A stretch of 51,986 bases of DNA from Erysipelotrichaceae bacterium (GCA_015059145.1 SVAZ01000012.1:1-51986), one strand, 5' to 3'; counted from the stretch's first letter, positions 16,832 to 28,042 are shown. Notes: generated by a model not told the origin, from the letters alone. Numbers and translations: made by a program.

Positions 16832-17464
16832 ATGCCAACTATTGCATTATTAAATCAATCTGGAGAAAAGATTAAGGATTTAGAATTAAGCGCTACAGTA
16901 TTTGGTATTGAAGAGCTTAATCAACAAGTTATTTATGATGTAGTTAACTGCCAAAGAGCAGCTATGCGTCAAGGTACACATGATGTAAAGAACCGTAGTG
17001 AAGTTCGCGGTGGTGGTAAGAAGCCATGGAGACAAAAGGGTACAGGTCGTGCTCGTCAAGGCTCAATCCGTGCTCCACAATGGCGTGGTGGTGGTATCGT
17101 ATTCGGTCCAACTCCAAGAAGCTATGCTTTCAAGTTAAATAAGAAGGTAAAGCAATTAGGTATGAAGAATACTTTATCTTATAAGGTAAAGGAAAAAGCA
17201 TTAATTGCAGTTGAAGCAATTAAGTTTGAAGAAATTAAGACTAAGAATTTCATTAAGTTCTTAGAAAATATTAAGGCAGAAGGAAAGACTATGGTTGTAT
17301 GTGCTCCTGAGGAGTTAACAGCTGAAGCAGTATTATCTGCATCAAACATCCCAGGTGTTTTCTTGGCACCAGTTACTAACGCTAGCGTATATGAAATTTT
17401 ATGCTACAAGAATTTAGTTTTAACTCAAGGTGCTATTGCTTACTATGAGGAGGAATTGAACTAA
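16832..17464 (+). CDS. rplD: Ribosomal protein L4
   Basis: Large-subunit protein lining the exit tunnel. The 210 residues contain the tunnel loop with [18 protein letters not shown] and the following [15 protein letters not shown]4 is the autoregulator of the S10 operon in E. coli, which makes it one candidate ligand of the leader upstream of rpsJ; there is no direct evidence for that here. AAAGGAGA site before the ATG. Confidence 0.98.
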   Translation: MPTIALLNQSGEKIKDLELSATVFGIEELNQQVIYDVVNCQRAAMRQGTHDVKNRSEVRGGGKKPWRQKGTGRARQGSIRAPQWRGGGIVFGPTPRSYAFKLNKKVKQLGMKNTLSYKVKEKALIAVEAIKFEEIKTKNFIKFLENIKAEGKTMVVCAPEELTAEAVLSASNIPGVFLAPVTNASVYEILCYKNLVLTQGAIAYYEEELN

Positions 17465-17465
17465 T

Positions 17466-17753
17466 ATGACTAAAGCATTCGACATTATTCAAGCTCCAAT
17501 CATTACTGAAAAAACAATGGGCTTAAAGGAAAACTTTAACAAGTATACTTTTAAGGTTGCTAAGACAGCTAATAAGGTAGAAATCAAGAACGCTGTTGAA
17601 GAAATTTTTAAAGTAAAGGTATTAAGCGTTGCAACAATCAACGTATTACCTAAGCGTAAGAGAGTCGGAAAGTATGAAGGTTTCAAACCAGCATACAAGA
17701 AGGCAATCTGCAAGTTAGCAGATGGCGATAAGATCGACGCTTTCGAAATTTAA
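17466..17753 (+). CDS. rplW: Ribosomal protein L23
   Basis: Exit-tunnel rim protein that docks trigger factor and SRP. The 95 residues include [34 protein letters not shown] and the extended-loop motif [17 protein letters not shown]. Starts one base after rplD; the GAGGAGG site lies in the rplD end. Confidence 0.97.
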   Translation: MTKAFDIIQAPIITEKTMGLKENFNKYTFKVAKTANKVEIKNAVEEIFKVKVLSVATINVLPKRKRVGKYEGFKPAYKKAICKLADGDKIDAFEI

Positions 17754-17772
17754 TTAGGAGGAATTATTAACT

Positions 17773-18606
17773 ATGGCAGTTAGAAAATATAAGCCAACGT
17801 CTAATGGTAGACGTAACATGTCAGTGTTAACATTTGATGAAATCACAACTGACACTCCTGAAAAATCATTATTAGCTCCAAAGCAAAAGCATGCTGGACG
17901 CAACAATTCAGGTAAAATTACAGTTCGTCATCAAGGTGGTGGCGTTAAGCAAAAGTATCGTATTATTGACTTCAAGAGAAACAAGGATGGTATCCCTGCA
18001 ACTGTTAAGACAATTGAATACGATCCAAATAGAAGTGCAAATATTGCATTATTATTCTATGCAGATGGTGAAAAGAGATATATCTTAGCACCTAAGGGAT
18101 TAAAGGTTGGTACTGTATTAACTTCAGGTGCTGACGCTGATATTAAGGTAGGTAATGCTTTACCAATCGTTAATATTCCAGTTGGTTCTTTAATCCATAA
18201 TATCGAATTACATCCTGGTAAGGGTGGACAATTAGCACGTAGTGCTGGTGTTTCTGCTCAAATTCTAGGTAGAGAAGATAAGTATGTATTAATCCGTCTT
18301 GGAAGTGGTGAAGTACGTAAGGTATTATCTACTTGTAAGGCTACAATCGGTGAGGTTGGTAATGAATCTCACGAATTAGTAAGAATCGGTAAGGCTGGTC
18401 GTGCTCGTCATATGGGTAAGCGTCCAGAGGTTCGTGGTTCTGTTATGAACCCTAATGACCATCCACATGGTGGTGGTGAAGGTAAGTGTCCAATCGGTCG
18501 TCCAACACCTGTTACACCTTGGGGTAAACCAGCATTAGGTTTAAAGACTCGTAAACATAAAAAAGCTTCTAACAAACTAATCGTTCGTAGAAGAAATGGT
18601 AAATAA
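17773..18606 (+). CDS. rplB: Ribosomal protein L2
   Basis: Binds 23S rRNA at the subunit interface and peptidyl-transferase region. The 277 residues contain [16 protein letters not shown] near residue 41 and the near-universal [20 protein letters not shown] segment with the functionally important histidine, then the basic end [19 protein letters not shown] ribosome site. Confidence 0.98.
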   Translation: MAVRKYKPTSNGRRNMSVLTFDEITTDTPEKSLLAPKQKHAGRNNSGKITVRHQGGGVKQKYRIIDFKRNKDGIPATVKTIEYDPNRSANIALLFYADGEKRYILAPKGLKVGTVLTSGADADIKVGNALPIVNIPVGSLIHNIELHPGKGGQLARSAGVSAQILGREDKYVLIRLGSGEVRKVLSTCKATIGEVGNESHELVRIGKAGRARHMGKRPEVRGSVMNPNDHPHGGGEGKCPIGRPTPVTPWGKPALGLKTRKHKKASNKLIVRRRNGK

Positions 18607-18620
18607 TAAGGAGGAACACT

Positions 18621-18899
18621 ATGGCTCGTTCAATTAAAAAAGGTCCTTTCATTGATGACCATTTAATGAAGAAGGTTGAAAACCAAATTCAAAGTGGTGA
18701 CAAGAAGGTAATTCAAACTTGGTCACGTAGATCAACTATATTCCCAGCATTTGTTGGTTTAACAATTGCTGTTTATAACGGTCGTGAGCATGTTCCTGTA
18801 TACGTTACAGAAGATATGGTAGGTCATAAGTTAGGTGAATTCGCTCCTACAAGAACTTACCGTGGACATGATGCAGACGATAAAAAAGCAAAGAGATAG
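18621..18899 (+). CDS. rpsS: Ribosomal protein S19
   Basis: Small-subunit head protein contacting S13. The 92 residues read [17 protein letters not shown] at the start, then [20 protein letters not shown] and [18 protein letters not shown], all standard. AAGGAGGA site; 14 bases after rplB. Confidence 0.98.
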   Translation: MARSIKKGPFIDDHLMKKVENQIQSGDKKVIQTWSRRSTIFPAFVGLTIAVYNGREHVPVYVTEDMVGHKLGEFAPTRTYRGHDADDKKAKR

Positions 18900-18917
18900 T
18901 AAAAGGAGATAGAAATA

Positions 18918-19259
18918 ATGGAAGCAAAAGCAATTGCAAGCACTGTTAGAATAACTCCACGTAAAGCACGTCTTGTTGTAGATTTAATCCGTAATAAGGA
19001 TGTAGCTGAAGCAAAGGCTATCTTAAAGCTAACAAACAAGCAAGCTTGTGAAGTTGTTTTAAAAGTATTAAATTCTGCATGCGCAAATGCAGAACACAAT
19101 TATAGTATGGATGTTAATAATCTATATGTTCAAACAGCATATGTAACTGATGGTATTAGAATGAAGAGAATGTTACCTCGTGCTAAAGGCCGTGGAGATG
19201 TTATTCAAAAGAAAACTTGTAATATTACAGTAATCGTTGCTGAAAGAGAAAGCAAGTAA
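18918..19259 (+). CDS. rplV: Ribosomal protein L22
   Basis: Tunnel-wall protein with an extended hairpin. The 113 residues contain [20 protein letters not shown] and the hairpin tip [18 protein letters not shown], the site of macrolide-resistance changes in other bacteria. AAAGGAGA site. Confidence 0.98.
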   Translation: MEAKAIASTVRITPRKARLVVDLIRNKDVAEAKAILKLTNKQACEVVLKVLNSACANAEHNYSMDVNNLYVQTAYVTDGIRMKRMLPRAKGRGDVIQKKTCNITVIVAERESK

Positions 19260-19272
19260 GGAGGAATTTAAC

Positions 19273-20004
19273 ATGGGTCAAAAAGTTAGTCCAATAGGAT
19301 TACGCGTTGGTATTAACCGTGATTGGGATGCTGCATGGTATGCAGAAAAGACTCAAGTAGCTGATTTATTATTAGAGGATTTAAAAATTCGTGAATATTT
19401 AAATACTGTTTATAAGAAGGCTGCTGTTTCACGTGTTGTTATTGAACGTGTAAAGGGTACAAATAAAGATCGTGTAAAGATCACATTACACACTGCTAAG
19501 CCAGGTGTTGTAATCGGTCATGAGGCTGAAACTAAGAATGCTGTTGTTAAAGAATTAACATACATGACTAAGAAGGAAATCATTTTAAATGTTGTTGAAA
19601 TCAAGAGACCTGAATTAGATGCAACATTAGTAGCAAAGTCAATCGCTGAACAATTAGAAGCTCGTGCTTCTTTCAGAAGAGTTCAAAAGGTTGCAATTCA
19701 AAGAGCATTAAAGGCTGGTGCTAAGGGTGCTAAGACATTAATTTCTGGTCGTTTAGGCGGCGCTGAAATGGCACGTAGCGAAGGTTATAATGAGGGTCAA
19801 GTTCCTCTACAAACTTTACGTGCAGATGTTGATTACGCTGTAGCAGAAGCACTTACAACTTATGGTAAATTAGGTATTAAGGTATGGATTTATAAGGGTG
19901 AAGTATTCAACTACACTCCAAGAGCTTTAGAGGATAGAAAGCCTCAAAGACCTAGACAACCTAAGAGAGATAAGGAAGTAAAAGGCTCTAAGGAGGTAAA
20001 ATAA
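19273..20004 (+). CDS. rpsC: Ribosomal protein S3
   Basis: Small-subunit head protein at the mRNA entry site. The 243 residues start [19 protein letters not shown], carry the KH-domain region with [11 protein letters not shown] and the C-terminal domain with [14 protein letters not shown] and [16 protein letters not shown] loops usually read GxxG; here KPGVVIGH is slightly unusual. A basic tail ([17 protein letters not shown]) follows. The ATG at 19273 behind AAGGAGGA is chosen over an upstream in-frame TTG within rplV. Confidence 0.97.
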   Translation: MGQKVSPIGLRVGINRDWDAAWYAEKTQVADLLLEDLKIREYLNTVYKKAAVSRVVIERVKGTNKDRVKITLHTAKPGVVIGHEAETKNAVVKELTYMTKKEIILNVVEIKRPELDATLVAKSIAEQLEARASFRRVQKVAIQRALKAGAKGAKTLISGRLGGAEMARSEGYNEGQVPLQTLRADVDYAVAEALTTYGKLGIKVWIYKGEVFNYTPRALEDRKPQRPRQPKRDKEVKGSKEVK

Positions 20005-20006
20005 TT

Positions 20007-20426
20007 ATGTTAATGCCTAAAAGAGTTAAATATCGTCGTCCACATAGAGTTTATTTCGGTGGTAAGGCTAAAGGTGGTACAGAAATCACTTTTGGTGAAT
20101 ACGGATTAGTAGCAACTGAAGGTTGTTGGTTAACAAACCGTCAAATTGAGTCTGCCCGTATCGCTATCACTCGTAAGATGAACCGTCAAGGACAAGTATG
20201 GATTAAGGTATTCCCACACTTAGCTAAGACTAAGAAGCCACTTGAGGTACGTATGGGTTCTGGTAAGGGTTCTCCAGAAACTTGGGTAGCAGTAGTTAAG
20301 ACTGGTGTAATATTATTTGAAATCGCAGGTGTATCTGATGAGATTGCACGTGAAGCTTTACGTTTAGCTTCTCATAAGTTACCTTGCACAACTAAAGTTA
20401 TTGTAAAAGTAGGTGACGAGCAATGA
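20007..20426 (+). CDS. rplP: Ribosomal protein L16
   Basis: Large-subunit protein near the A-site tRNA elbow. The 139 residues start [14 protein letters not shown], with [36 protein letters not shown] and the C-terminal [11 protein letters not shown] typical of the family. It stops at UGA overlapping the rpmC start, direct evidence that UGA is a stop codon here. Confidence 0.98.
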   Translation: MLMPKRVKYRRPHRVYFGGKAKGGTEITFGEYGLVATEGCWLTNRQIESARIAITRKMNRQGQVWIKVFPHLAKTKKPLEVRMGSGKGSPETWVAVVKTGVILFEIAGVSDEIAREALRLASHKLPCTTKVIVKVGDEQ

Positions 20427-20923
20427 TGAAAGCAAAAGAAATTCGTGAAATGACTGCAGAAGAAATCAATGCAAAAATCGCTGATTTAAAGGAAGAATTA
20501 TTCAACTTAAAGTTTCAAGCTGCTCTAGGTAATATTGAAAAGCCTGCTCGTATGAATGAAATTAAGAGAACAATTGCTAGAATGAAGACAATTTTAACTG
20601 AGGGTTCTTATTCTTTAGAAAAGAAGGCTAAGAAGGCTGCTGCAAAGAAGGCACCAGTTAAAGCTGTTGAGGCTGCTGAGTCAACTGAAGCTGAGGCTGC
20701 TACTGAGGCACCAGCAAAGAAGACTACTACTAGAAAGCCAGCTGCAAAGAAGGCTGAGTCAACTGAGGCTGCTGCTGAGGCACCAGTAAAGAAGACTACT
20801 ACTAGAAAGCCAGCTGCAAAGAAGGCTGAGTCAACTGAGGCTGCTGCTGAGGCACCAGTAAAGAAGACTACTACTAGAAAGCCTGCTGCAAAGAAGACAG
20901 CTGAAGCTAGCAAGGCTGAATAA
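20423..20923 (+). CDS. rpmC: Ribosomal protein L29 with a long repeat tail
   Basis: Residues 1-68 are a normal L29: [39 protein letters not shown] and [15 protein letters not shown]29 sits at the exit tunnel beside L23 and is usually 60-70 residues. Here it has 166, because residues 69-166 form an Ala/Lys/Glu/Thr-rich tail with a 24-residue unit repeated about two and two-thirds times (from residues 95, 119 and 143). Each unit contains [16 protein letters not shown], like the flexible tails of histone H1 or of actinobacterial HU. The tail is probably disordered and its function is unknown. The gene overlaps rplP by four bases (ATGA). Confidence 0.95.
   Translation: MMKAKEIREMTAEEINAKIADLKEELFNLKFQAALGNIEKPARMNEIKRTIARMKTILTEGSYSLEKKAKKAAAKKAPVKAVEAAESTEAEAATEAPAKKTTTRKPAAKKAESTEAAAEAPVKKTTTRKPAAKKAESTEAAAEAPVKKTTTRKPAAKKTAEASKAE
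20705..20905 (+). repeat. 72-bp in-frame tandem repeat in rpmC
   Basis: Copies begin at 20705, 20777 and 20849, the third incomplete. The first two differ at very few bases, for example CCAGCAAAG against CCAGTAAAG. The unit encodes 24 residues, so copy-number changes would keep the frame. It is a coding tandem repeat; there are no spacers, so it is not CRISPR. Confidence 0.93.
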
Positions 20924-20937
20924 TAGGAGGAGACAAC

Positions 20938-21198
20938 ATGGAACGCAATAGTCGTAAGTTTTTTACAGGTACTGTAGTATCTGATAAAATGGATAAAACA
21001 ATCGTCGTATCTGTTGATACTTTTGGAGTACATAAGATTTATAAGAAGCGTGTTAAGAAGTCTACAAAGTTTCACGTTCATGATGAAAACAACACAGCTA
21101 AGGTTGGAGATGTTGTTAAATTCATGGAAACTAGACCACTTTCAAAGACTAAGAAGTATATCTTAGTTGAAGTGGTTAAAGCTAAAGAAACACTTTAA
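20938..21198 (+). CDS. rpsQ: Ribosomal protein S17
   Basis: Early-binding small-subunit protein. The 86 residues include [35 protein letters not shown] and the motif [25 protein letters not shown] site just before the ATG. It lies directly after the repeat tail of rpmC. Confidence 0.97.
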   Translation: MERNSRKFFTGTVVSDKMDKTIVVSVDTFGVHKIYKKRVKKSTKFHVHDENNTAKVGDVVKFMETRPLSKTKKYILVEVVKAKETL

Positions 21199-21225
21199 TA
21201 TTAGTTCCTGAAAGGAGGTACTATC

Positions 21226-21594
21226 ATGGTTCAACAAGAAACAAGAGTAGCAGTTGCTGATAATAGCGGTGCTAAGGAATTATTAATTATAAAGGTATTA
21301 GGTGGAGCATTACATAGATATGCTAACGTTGGTGATATTTGTGTTTGTTCTGTTAAGGAAGCATCACCAAATGGTACAGTTAAGAAGGGTGATGTTGTTA
21401 AGGCAGTTATCGTTAGAACTAAGGCTGGCTTAAGAAGACCTGACGGATCATATATCAAGTTCGATGAGAACGCAGCAGTTATCATTAAGGAAGATAAGAC
21501 TCCACGTGGAACTCGTATTTTCGGACCTGTAGCTAGAGAATTACGTGATAAGGATTATATGAAGATCGTATCTTTAGCACCGGAAGTACTATAA
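21226..21594 (+). CDS. rplN: Ribosomal protein L14
   Basis: Subunit-interface protein. The 122 residues start [19 protein letters not shown] and contain [20 protein letters not shown] and [20 protein letters not shown], all standard. A strong AAAGGAGGT site precedes it. Confidence 0.98.
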   Translation: MVQQETRVAVADNSGAKELLIIKVLGGALHRYANVGDICVCSVKEASPNGTVKKGDVVKAVIVRTKAGLRRPDGSYIKFDENAAVIIKEDKTPRGTRIFGPVARELRDKDYMKIVSLAPEVL

Positions 21595-21608
21595 GGAGGT
21601 GCACAATT

Positions 21609-21950
21609 ATGCAAATTAAAACTGGAGATACAGTAGTTGTCATTGCTGGTAAAGATAAATTTACAAAAGACAAAAAAGGAAACATCACACCTACAACAGG
21701 TAAGGTTTTAAAGGTATATCCTGCAACTAATAAGGTGGTTGTTGAAGGAGTTAACATGGTTAAGAAGCATCAAAAGCCAACTCAAGCTAACCAACAAGGT
21801 GGTATTGTTGAGGTTGAAGCTCCAATCGATGCATCAAATGTTATGTTATTAGATCCAAAGACTAATAAGCCTACTCGCGTTGGTATCAAGGTTGATGAAA
21901 ACGGAAATAAAATCAGAGTTGCTAAAAAGTCTGGTTATGAATTTAAATAA
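21609..21950 (+). CDS. rplX: Ribosomal protein L24
   Basis: KOW-type assembly protein at the tunnel exit. The 113 residues start with the KOW segment [15 protein letters not shown], then [20 protein letters not shown] and a C-terminal domain with [29 protein letters not shown] site. Confidence 0.97.
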   Translation: MQIKTGDTVVVIAGKDKFTKDKKGNITPTTGKVLKVYPATNKVVVEGVNMVKKHQKPTQANQQGGIVEVEAPIDASNVMLLDPKTNKPTRVGIKVDENGNKIRVAKKSGYEFK

Positions 21951-21976
21951 GTCTACTGGAGAGGAGGTAAACTTTC

Positions 21977-22516
21977 ATGAATCGTTTACAAGAAAAATAT
22001 AATACTTCTGTTAAGTCAGAGTTAGCGAATAAGTTCGCATATAAGTCTTCTATGCAAATTCCAAAGATTGAAAAGATCGTTATTAATATGGGATGTGGAG
22101 ATGCAGTTGCAAACGCAAAGGTATTAGATGATGCAGTAGAAGAATTAACACAAATTACAGGTCAAAAGCCTATCATTACTAAAGCTAAGAAGTCAATTGC
22201 AAACTTCAAGCTACGTGAAGGTATGCCTATCGGATGCAAGGTTACATTAAGAGGCGAAAGAATGTATGAGTTCTTAGATAAGCTTGTATCAGTTGCTTTA
22301 CCTCGTGTACGTGACTTCCATGGAATCAATGGTAATGCATTTGATGGTCGTGGTAACTATACATTAGGTGTAAAGGAACAATTAATTTTCCCTGAAATTA
22401 ATTTCGACAAGGTTAAAAAAGTTCGTGGTATGGATATTGTTATCGTTACTACAGCAAATACAGATGAAGAGGGTCGTACTCTATTACAATTAATGGGTAT
22501 GCCTTTTAGAAAGTAA
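21977..22516 (+). CDS. rplE: Ribosomal protein L5
   Basis: Binds 5S rRNA in the central protuberance. The 179 residues contain [60 protein letters not shown] and the end MGMPFRK. AGGAGG site upstream. Confidence 0.98.
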   Translation: MNRLQEKYNTSVKSELANKFAYKSSMQIPKIEKIVINMGCGDAVANAKVLDDAVEELTQITGQKPIITKAKKSIANFKLREGMPIGCKVTLRGERMYEFLDKLVSVALPRVRDFHGINGNAFDGRGNYTLGVKEQLIFPEINFDKVKKVRGMDIVIVTTANTDEEGRTLLQLMGMPFRK

Positions 22517-22532
22517 GAAAGGATAATAAACT

Positions 22533-22718
22533 ATGGCAAAAACATCAATGGTTGTTAAAAATCATAGAAAACCTAAATATAGTGCGCGTGAATATACAAG
22601 ATGCGAGCGTTGTGGTCGTCCTCACGCTGTCATCGCTAAATTCAAGTTATGCCGTATTTGTTTCCGTGAATTAGCATACAAAGGACAAATTCCAGGCGTT
22701 AAAAAAGCAAGCTGGTAA
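22533..22718 (+). CDS. rpsN: Ribosomal protein S14, zinc-binding type
   Basis: Small-subunit head protein. The 61-residue length and the two CxxC pairs (Cys24/27 and Cys40/43) mark the short, zinc-binding type common in Gram-positive bacteria, not the long zinc-free form. It ends [12 protein letters not shown] as usual. It lies between rplE and rpsH. Confidence 0.97.
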   Translation: MAKTSMVVKNHRKPKYSAREYTRCERCGRPHAVIAKFKLCRICFRELAYKGQIPGVKKASW

Positions 22719-22762
22719 TTTAAAAATATTTTTTCCAAGATAGAAAAAGGAGGAATCAGGTT

Positions 22763-23155
22763 ATGATGACAGATCCAATTGCAGATATGTTAGTCCGCAT
22801 TAAGAATGCAAACGCAATGCGTCATGAAACAGTATCAGTTCCAACTTCTAAGACTAAGTCAGCTATTTTAGCTGTATTAAAGTCTGAAGGCTTTATTACT
22901 GATTATACTGCTACAAATGATGTTAAGAGTGTAACTACAATTACATTAAAGTATACTGAAAATAACCAAAGAGTTATTAAGGGTTTAAAGAGAATTTCAA
23001 AGCCTAGTCTTCATGTTTATACTAAGTCTGAAGAATTACCAAAGGTATTAAATGGTTTAGGTGTTGCAATTATCTCTACTTCTCAAGGAATTATGACTGA
23101 TAAGCAAGCTCGCAAGCTTAATATCGGTGGAGAAGTTTTAGCTTACGTATGGTAA
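22763..23155 (+). CDS. rpsH: Ribosomal protein S8
   Basis: 16S rRNA-binding protein of the platform; in E. coli it regulates the spc operon. The 130 residues start [19 protein letters not shown] and end with [18 protein letters not shown] and GGEVLAYVW. Starts at either of two adjacent ATGs; AGGAGG lies 8 bases before the first. Confidence 0.98.
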   Translation: MMTDPIADMLVRIKNANAMRHETVSVPTSKTKSAILAVLKSEGFITDYTATNDVKSVTTITLKYTENNQRVIKGLKRISKPSLHVYTKSEELPKVLNGLGVAIISTSQGIMTDKQARKLNIGGEVLAYVW

Positions 23156-23206
23156 GATAAAAATATTTATTTAAGATTATTATAGAAAATACAGGAGGTG
23201 TTTTAT

Positions 23207-23749
23207 ATGTCTCGTATTGGTAATAAGGCAATTAGCATCCCTGCAGGCGTTACTGTAAATGTTGACAAGGGTAACTTTGTTACAGTAAAGGGCCCTAAGG
23301 GAGAATTAACTGCTCAATTCAATAGCGAACTAGAAATCGTAGTAGAAGCTACACAAGCTGAAGTTAAGCGTCCTAATGATACTAAGGTAATGAAGACATT
23401 CCACGGTACAACTCGTGCTTTATTAAATAACATGGTTGTAGGTGTATCAGAAGGTTTCAAGAAAACATTAGAAATTAACGGTGTAGGTTACCGTGCTCAA
23501 TTACAAGGTAACACTTTAGTAGTAAGTGCTGGTTATTCACACACTGTTGATATGATCATACCACAGGGTTTAAAGGTAGAATTACCTAAGAACACAACTA
23601 TCATTATTTCAGGTATTGATAAGCAAAAGGTAGGCCAATTTGCGGCAGAAATCCGTGAGATTCGTAAGCCAGAACCATATAAAGGTAAGGGTATTAAGTA
23701 TTCTGATGAGGTTATCCGTCGTAAGGAAGGTAAAACTGCTAAGAAGTAG
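23207..23749 (+). CDS. rplF: Ribosomal protein L6
   Basis: Large-subunit stalk-base protein made of two similar halves. The 180 residues start [16 protein letters not shown] and contain the conserved [14 protein letters not shown]-like end as [22 protein letters not shown] stands ahead of the ATG at 23207; an in-frame GTG at 23198 lies inside that site and is rejected. Confidence 0.98.
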   Translation: MSRIGNKAISIPAGVTVNVDKGNFVTVKGPKGELTAQFNSELEIVVEATQAEVKRPNDTKVMKTFHGTTRALLNNMVVGVSEGFKKTLEINGVGYRAQLQGNTLVVSAGYSHTVDMIIPQGLKVELPKNTTIIISGIDKQKVGQFAAEIREIRKPEPYKGKGIKYSDEVIRRKEGKTAKK

Positions 23750-23767
23750 TAGGAAAGGAGTGCTAAT

Positions 23768-24130
23768 ATGATAAGTAAGGTATCTAAGAACGTAACTCGT
23801 CAAAAGAGACATTTACGTCTTCGTCAAACATTAGTCGGAACTGCAGATAAGCCAAGATTAAATGTATTCCGTTCTAACAAGCAAATTTATGCTCAAATTA
23901 TTGATGATCAAACAGGTAAAACTTTATGTAGTGCTTCTTCACTAGATAAAGAATTAAACTTAAAGAATGGTTCTAATGTTGAGGCAGCAACTCAAGTTGG
24001 TACTTTAGTAGCTAAGAGAGCATTAGAATTAAAGATTGAAGCTGTAGTATTTGACCGTGGTGGTTATTTATACCATGGACGTGTTAAGGCTTTAGCTGAC
24101 GCAGCAAGAGCTGCTGGATTAAAATTCTAA
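23768..24130 (+). CDS. rplR: Ribosomal protein L18
   Basis: 5S rRNA-binding protein of the central protuberance. The 120 residues include [36 protein letters not shown] and [27 protein letters not shown] site; 18 bases after rplF. Confidence 0.98.
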   Translation: MISKVSKNVTRQKRHLRLRQTLVGTADKPRLNVFRSNKQIYAQIIDDQTGKTLCSASSLDKELNLKNGSNVEAATQVGTLVAKRALELKIEAVVFDRGGYLYHGRVKALADAARAAGLKF

Positions 24131-24144
24131 GGAGGAAAGACTTT

Positions 24145-24657
24145 ATGCGTCAAAATGAACAACGTAAAGAAGTTGAACAACCAGAATTTGAAGAACGTGT
24201 TGTTACAATCAACCGCGTTACTAAGGTTGTTAAGGGTGGTAGACGCTTCCGTTTCGCTGCTTTAGTAGTAATCGGCGATAAGAAGGGAAGAGTTGGTTTC
24301 GGTACAGGTAAGGCTCAAGAAGTACCTGATGCTATTAAGAAGGCCATCGAAAGTGCAAAGAAAAATTTAATTACTGTTTCTACAGTAAAAACTACTATTC
24401 CTCATGAAGTAACAGGTATTTACGGTGCAGGTAGAGTTGTATTAAGACCTGCAAGCGAAGGTACAGGAGTTATCGCTGGTGGTCCAGTACGTGCTGTTGT
24501 AGAATTAGCTGGTATTTCTGACATTTTATCAAAATCATTGGGTTCAGCTACACCTATCAATGTAGTTAGAGCTACAATAGAAGGGTTAAAGAGTTTAGAG
24601 ACTGTTGAACAAGTAGCTGCTCGTCGTGGCTTAACAGTTGATAAGATTCTAGGTTAA
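24145..24657 (+). CDS. rpsE: Ribosomal protein S5
   Basis: Small-subunit protein for mRNA entry and decoding accuracy. The 170 residues contain the double-stranded-RNA-binding start [39 protein letters not shown] and [30 protein letters not shown] site. Confidence 0.98.
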   Translation: MRQNEQRKEVEQPEFEERVVTINRVTKVVKGGRRFRFAALVVIGDKKGRVGFGTGKAQEVPDAIKKAIESAKKNLITVSTVKTTIPHEVTGIYGAGRVVLRPASEGTGVIAGGPVRAVVELAGISDILSKSLGSATPINVVRATIEGLKSLETVEQVAARRGLTVDKILG

Positions 24658-24662
24658 TTATT

Positions 24663-24836
24663 ATGTATAAGATTACTTTAGTTAAGAGTTTAATCGGACG
24701 TAAGCCTAACCAAGTAGCTACTGCTAAGGCATTAGGCTTAACTAAGATTGGTCAAACAGTTACAAAAGAGGAAAATGAAGCAATTAAAGGTATGATTGTT
24801 ACCATAGCACATATGGTAAAGGTTGTCCAAGAATAA
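24663..24836 (+). CDS. rpmD: Ribosomal protein L30
   Basis: A 57-residue frame between rpsE and rplO. It reads [17 protein letters not shown], then [14 protein letters not shown] and ends [10 protein letters not shown], the standard single-domain L30. It starts five bases after the rpsE stop without a clear ribosome binding site, so translation is probably coupled to rpsE. Confidence 0.96.
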   Translation: MYKITLVKSLIGRKPNQVATAKALGLTKIGQTVTKEENEAIKGMIVTIAHMVKVVQE

Positions 24837-24852
24837 TAAGGAGGTACCAAAT

Positions 24853-25290
24853 ATGTTAAATGAATTAAAGCCAGTTGAAGGCGCTAGACATTCTAAGAAG
24901 CGTGTTGGTCGTGGTATCGGTAGTGGTTTAGGAAAGACTGCTGGTAGAGGTACTAAGGGTCAAAACTCTCGTTCAGGCGGTGGTGTTCGTCCAGGATTCG
25001 AAGGTGGACAATTACCTTTATTCCAACGCTTACCTAAGAGAGGTTTCCACAATCATACTCGTAAGGAGTATGCAGTTGTTAATATCGCTCAATTAAATGT
25101 TTTTGAAGACGGAGCTACTGTTGATGCAGATGCATTAATTAAGGCTGGTTTCTTCAAGGATGTTTTAGACGGTGTTAAGGTTTTAGGTCAAGGAGAATTA
25201 ACTAAGAAGTTAAATGTTAAGGCAACAAAATTTTCTGCATCTGCTAAGGCTGCAATAGAAGCTGCTGGTGGATCTGTAGAGGTGATGTAA
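24853..25290 (+). CDS. rplO: Ribosomal protein L15
   Basis: Late-assembly large-subunit protein. The 145 residues start [20 protein letters not shown] and continue with [20 protein letters not shown] and [17 protein letters not shown]. The ATG at 24853 follows AAGGAGG; an upstream in-frame TTG inside rpmD is rejected. Confidence 0.98.
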   Translation: MLNELKPVEGARHSKKRVGRGIGSGLGKTAGRGTKGQNSRSGGGVRPGFEGGQLPLFQRLPKRGFHNHTRKEYAVVNIAQLNVFEDGATVDADALIKAGFFKDVLDGVKVLGQGELTKKLNVKATKFSASAKAAIEAAGGSVEVM

Positions 25291-25291
25291 T

Positions 25292-26605
25292 TTGCTTACG
25301 AAAGTAAAGCTAATCTTAAGTAATCGTGAGATTGTCTTAAAGATATTAATTACATTTGCTTTATTATTAGTTTTTAAGGCTGGAACATATATTCCAATTC
25401 CTTTTATCTCTACGACTAGTGTTAAAGCATTATTATCTGGTAATGATTTCCTAACAGTGCTTAATGCATTCTCAGGAGGAGGATTAGCTAATTTCTCTGT
25501 TTTAGCTTTAGGTATTTCTCCATACATTACAGCATCAATTGTTGTTCAAATGTTACAAATGGTAATTCCTAAGTTTAGAGAATGGGGAGAGCAAGGTGAG
25601 CAAGGTAAGCAAAAGCTTAACCGTATTACTAGATATGTAACAATTGTTATAGCATTGATTCAAGCTCTATTAATTATTTTCAGTTTAGGTACTAGACCTG
25701 AAAATATTTTAGTAGATTCATTAATTAAGTACCAAGATTACTTCTGGGTAATCTACATTTATATGGCAGTTGTAATTACTGCAGGTTCTGCATTTACAAT
25801 GTGGTTAGCTGATTTAATTACTCGTCATGGTATTGGTAATGGTTCATCAATGATTATTTCAGCAGGTATTATTTCTTCAATTCCAACAATGTTTACAACA
25901 TTATCAAATAAGTACTTAGGAGCTCAATTTACAGGCTTAAATTTATTCTTATTTATTTTAGTTATAATTTTATATGTAGCTATGATTTTTGGTGTTGTTT
26001 ACTTTGAAGGTGCTGTTAGAAAGGTTCCTGTTCAATATGCAAACCGTCAAGCAGGACAAAAGGGTTCAGATATTCCTATGAAGCTTAATAGTGCAAGCGT
26101 AATTCCTGTAATCTTCGCTTCAACTATTATGTCTATTCCAATGACTATTATTGGTGTTACAGGATTAACTGTTGATGGTTCATCTGTTGCATACTGGTTT
26201 GATCAAGTATTCTCTACTTCAAATCCAATCGGTATTGCATTATATGTTATTTTAATTATTTTCTTTAGTTTCTTCTATTCATTTATGCAAATTGATCCTG
26301 ACAAGATTGCTGATAATCTTGAAAAGCAAGGTGCATTTATTCCAGGATATCGTCCAGGTGAGGAAACAAAGGTTCAATTATCAAAGACATTATTTAGAAT
26401 TACATTAATTGGTTCTGTATATTTAACTATTTTAGCATTAGTTCCAATTATTGTTTCAAAAGCATTCGGCTTTACAGCTGCTGAATCTCAATCTATCACT
26501 ATTGGTGGTACATCATTAATCATTATTATCGGTGTTGCAATCGAAACATTTAGACAAATGGAAACAGCATCTGAAACAAAGGATTATAAGGGATTCTTAG
26601 AATAA
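25292..26605 (+). CDS. secY: Preprotein translocase channel SecY
   Basis: Central ten-helix channel for secreted and membrane proteins, working with SecE, SecG and SecA. The 437 residues match SecY from the N-terminal GTYIPIPF through [17 protein letters not shown], the ribosome- and SecA-binding loops ([19 protein letters not shown]) and [16 protein letters not shown]. It starts at TTG one base after the rplO stop, with GAGGTGA six bases upstream. The only nearby ATG reads straight into the rplO stop, so the TTG start is well supported. Confidence 0.97.
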   Translation: MLTKVKLILSNREIVLKILITFALLLVFKAGTYIPIPFISTTSVKALLSGNDFLTVLNAFSGGGLANFSVLALGISPYITASIVVQMLQMVIPKFREWGEQGEQGKQKLNRITRYVTIVIALIQALLIIFSLGTRPENILVDSLIKYQDYFWVIYIYMAVVITAGSAFTMWLADLITRHGIGNGSSMIISAGIISSIPTMFTTLSNKYLGAQFTGLNLFLFILVIILYVAMIFGVVYFEGAVRKVPVQYANRQAGQKGSDIPMKLNSASVIPVIFASTIMSIPMTIIGVTGLTVDGSSVAYWFDQVFSTSNPIGIALYVILIIFFSFFYSFMQIDPDKIADNLEKQGAFIPGYRPGEETKVQLSKTLFRITLIGSVYLTILALVPIIVSKAFGFTAAESQSITIGGTSLIIIIGVAIETFRQMETASETKDYKGFLE

Positions 26606-26622
26606 TCGGGGAGGAAATAATT

Positions 26623-27267
26623 ATGAAATTATTAATTATGGGTAGACCTGGTGCAGGTAAAGGAACACAAGCTGTTAATATTAAGGAATATTTTAATATC
26701 CCTCATATTTCAACTGGTGATATGTTCCGTGCTGCAATTAAAAATCAAACAAAGCTTGGTATGTTAGCTAAAAGCTATATGGACCAAGGAGCTCTAGTAC
26801 CTGATGAGGTAACTATCGGTATTGTAGAGGAAAGATTACTTGAGGCTGATTGTAAGGATGGATTCTTATTAGATGGATTCCCTAGAACAATTGCTCAAGC
26901 AGAAGCATTAGATAAATTCTTAAATGAAAATGGTATTAAGCTAGACGCTGTATTAGATGTTAACGTTCCTGTTGAAATCTTAGTTAGACGTATGGTTGGT
27001 AGACGTGTATGCAAGGGCTGTGGCGCTACATATCATGTTGAATTCAATGCTCCTAAGGTTGAAGGAGTTTGTGATAATTGTAATACACAATTAATCCAAA
27101 GAGCAGATGATACTGAGGCTACTGCAGTTAATAGATTACAAGTATATGATAATCAAACTGCACCATTATTAGAATTTTATTCTAAACAAAACATTTTAAA
27201 AACTGTAAATGGTGATCAATCATTATCTAAGGTTTTTGAGGATATTAAAGTTGTACTAGGTGCATAA
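26623..27267 (+). CDS. adk: Adenylate kinase, zinc-lid type
   Basis: Interconverts ATP + AMP and 2 ADP. The 214 residues have the P-loop [10 protein letters not shown] (7-16), the AMP site [24 protein letters not shown] and the long lid. The lid carries four cysteines (130, 133, 150, 153) that bind zinc, the usual Gram-positive form. It sits between secY and map as in Bacillus. Confidence 0.98.
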   Translation: MKLLIMGRPGAGKGTQAVNIKEYFNIPHISTGDMFRAAIKNQTKLGMLAKSYMDQGALVPDEVTIGIVEERLLEADCKDGFLLDGFPRTIAQAEALDKFLNENGIKLDAVLDVNVPVEILVRRMVGRRVCKGCGATYHVEFNAPKVEGVCDNCNTQLIQRADDTEATAVNRLQVYDNQTAPLLEFYSKQNILKTVNGDQSLSKVFEDIKVVLGA

Positions 27268-27271
27268 TAAC

Positions 27272-28021
27272 ATGATAAACATCAAAAGTGAGCGAGAAAT
27301 CGCACTGCTTAAAGAGGCTGGAAGAATTGTGGCTTTATGTCATGAGGAGCTTAAAAAGCATATCAAGCCTGGTGTTTCAACATGGGAACTAAATGAGCTT
27401 GTTGAAAAAGTGATTTTAGATAACAATGCTACGCCATCATTTAAAGGCTATGGTGGATTCCCAGCATCAATATGTGCATCAGTAAATGAAGTTGTTATTC
27501 ATGGTATTCCTTCAAAAAAGCAAATTCTAAAGGATGGCGATATTATTGCTGTTGATATAGGAGCTTGTTATAAGGGATATCATGGAGATTCAGCTTGGTC
27601 TTATCATGTTGGGAAGATAAGTGATAAGGACAAATTATTAATGGAAGTAACTCGTGATGCATTATTTGCTGGTCTAAATGTAATTAAAGAAGGCGTCTAT
27701 CTTGGTGATGTTTCACACGCTATTGAAGCACATATTAAACCATATGGCTTTGGTATTGTTGAGGAATTCACTGGTCATGGCGTTGGACGTAACTTACATG
27801 AGGATCCTGCAATCTTTAATTTTGGTACTCCAGGTACTGGACCAATTTTAAAGGAAGGTATGGTGTTAGCCATTGAACCAATGGTAAATGCCGGTACAAA
27901 AAATGTTAGAATATTGCCTGATCGTTGGACAACAGTGACAAAGGATAAGTCAAAGAGTGCTCATTTTGAGCATACAATAGTTGTTCGTAAGGATGGGTAT
28001 GAAATATTAACTACACTTTAA
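27272..28021 (+). CDS. map: Methionine aminopeptidase, type I
   Basis: Removes the first methionine from new proteins. The 249 residues contain the metal ligands in [15 protein letters not shown] (two Asp), GHGVGR (His), AIEPM (Glu) and the final FEHTIVV (Glu), and the substrate histidine in VIHGIPS. The ATG at 27272 is preferred over a GTG at 27260 in adk. It follows adk with a gap of four bases. Confidence 0.97.
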   Translation: MINIKSEREIALLKEAGRIVALCHEELKKHIKPGVSTWELNELVEKVILDNNATPSFKGYGGFPASICASVNEVVIHGIPSKKQILKDGDIIAVDIGACYKGYHGDSAWSYHVGKISDKDKLLMEVTRDALFAGLNVIKEGVYLGDVSHAIEAHIKPYGFGIVEEFTGHGVGRNLHEDPAIFNFGTPGTGPILKEGMVLAIEPMVNAGTKNVRILPDRWTTVTKDKSKSAHFEHTIVVRKDGYEILTTL

Positions 28022-28042
28022 TTCATTAGGAGGCTATATTTA

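Noticed and set aside
20424-20426. Mycoplasma code with UGA as tryptophan
   Set aside because: UGA ends rplP and DUF951 at their normal family ends, and tryptophan is UGG throughout.
20705-20905. Repeat as a CRISPR array
   Set aside because: The 72-bp units are contiguous and in frame, with no spacers.
20608-21081. 157-residue minus-strand frame opposite the rpmC repeats
   Set aside because: It mirrors the tandem repeat; the protein is a hydrophobic low-complexity shadow and rpmC/rpsQ explain the region.
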